From Prorocentrum cordatum (Eukaryota > Sar > Dinophyceae > Prorocentrales > Prorocentraceae): 40,000 bases of DNA. The notes under the pieces were generated by a model. The model ran no database searches, was not told the origin of the DNA, and saw only the letters and a list, made by a program, of their open reading frames with translations. Shown piece by piece: positions 39,525-40,000 of this stretch; the stretch's first letter is position 1, and every line of letters starts with the position of its first letter. The DNA is taken from positions 250,020-290,019 of the forward strand of contig CAUYUJ010009435.1 in the NCBI GenBank assembly GCA_963575745.1, read 5' to 3'. The position numbers were made by a program, and so were the translations under genes.

Positions 39525-40000
39525 TCAGTCCCCCAGCCGACTCGAACCTCCGGCGTCCAGGCCGCCGTGCCCGGTGGCGGGCTCCTCGTCGAAGCCGCGG
39601 TCGGGGTCCACGCCCCGGTCGGAGCAGAGCTGGACGTACTCCTCGGGGCGGCCGCCGATGCGGAGGCGGCGCGGACGGCGCGGTCCATCGCGGCCGTTGC
39701 CGTCGGACTTGTCCGTCTCCTCCTCCTCCTCCGCCTCCGCCTCCTCCTCCTTCTCCTTCTCCTCCTTCTCCTCCTCCTCCTCCTTCTCCTCCTCCTCCCC
39801 CACCGCCCCCTCCCCCTCCTCCTCCTCCTCCTCCTCCTCCTCCTCCTCCTCCTCCTCCTCCTCCTCCTCCTCCTCTTCCCCCTCCTCTTCTTCCTCTTCC
39901 TCCTCCTCCTCCTGATCCTCCATTCCTGTTCTTATAGATACCTCCTCCCGATCACACTTCAGGACGTATCCGTAGGGCGAGTCAGGCGTTTCGCCTGAGA
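39525..40000 (-). CDS. Partial acidic protein, best coding candidate, runs off the window
   Basis: The minus-strand frame is open from the right window edge to TGA at 39525-39527 (about 157 residues visible). Upstream of the internal ATG at 39923 the frame continues in clearly protein-like sequence (SPYGYVLKCDREEVSIRTG), so that ATG is probably not the start. Then MEDQ, about 65 mostly Glu residues with some Lys and Ala, and a C-terminal part with SDGNGRDGPRRPRRLRIGG, RPEEYVQLCSDRGVDPDRG and FDEEPATGHGG. The Glu run is encoded by the (CCT)n array on the plus strand without a frame break. I do not recognise the family. A splice donor before the TGA is possible. Confidence 0.5.
   Translation of the reverse strand, partial: SGETPDSPYGYVLKCDREEVSIRTGMEDQEEEEEEEEEEGEEEEEEEEEEEEEEEEEEEEEGEGAVGEEEEKEEEEEKEEKEKEEEAEAEEEEETDKSDGNGRDGPRRPRRLRIGGRPEEYVQLCSDRGVDPDRGFDEEPATGHGGLDAGGSSRLGD
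39715..39914 (+). repeat. CCT array, in frame with an acidic coding tract
   Basis: About 200 bases of CCT/TTC units. In the minus-strand frame of the partial gene they are GAG and GAA codons, with few other residues. Confidence 0.95.

Noticed and set aside
1-40000. tRNA, rRNA or dinoflagellate spliced-leader sequence
   Set aside because: I looked for a T-loop GGTTCGANNCC in a cloverleaf context and for the conserved CCGTAGCCATTTTGG core and found neither; a covariance-model scan would settle the tRNA question.

Overview
The window looks like nuclear DNA of a GC-rich eukaryotic protist, most likely a dinoflagellate. This is an inference. It rests on two degraded LINE ORF2 C-terminal fragments of the type I know from dinoflagellate genomes (9.0-9.4 kb and 38.3-38.9 kb, both minus strand), on very GC-rich sequence crowded with simple repeats and small inverted-repeat elements, and on the absence of any intact prokaryote-style gene or operon. 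I saw no rRNA, tRNA, CRISPR array or spliced-leader sequence.

Layout. 0-12 kb: mostly non-coding, with many short inverted-repeat (MITE-like) elements, (CCT)n/(GGA)n tracts, a 158-bp near-perfect palindrome (5.7-5.9 kb) and a LINE fragment. 12-15 kb: a palindromic insertion inside a GGCCGCC-type repeat, then the start of a large field of a short repeat built on CCAAGA-NGGCC. 15.07-18.07 kb: three tandem ~1-kb units of that field, with 14-bp inverted repeats at the unit junctions; the last two units are about 99% identical. 18.2-21.6 kb: an AT-rich block, a possible exon, more CCAAGA arrays, a ~77-bp minisatellite of about 10.6 copies, and a long (CCT)n. 21.8-24.1 kb: a cluster of small transposon-like elements; three have credible target-site duplications and one sits beside its own empty site. 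25.3-27.2 kb: dispersed repeats, a hexamer microsatellite and a ~333-bp tandem duplication. 28.6-33 kb: very GC-rich sequence with many overlapping open frames, a few of which read like decayed coding sequence. 33.2-40 kb: long polypurine/polypyrimidine arrays, some of which appear to lie inside acidic (Glu/Asp) coding tracts, a possible multi-exon gene (36.4-37.3 kb, plus), a LINE fragment, and the best protein-coding candidate, which runs off the right edge on the minus strand.

Most long open frames here are artefacts of stop-poor repeats and high GC. No gene was assigned a confident function, and the few coding candidates cannot be tied into a pathway. The real content of the window is its repeat biology: at least three element families with target-site or empty-site evidence, recent tandem duplication, and near-palindromes.
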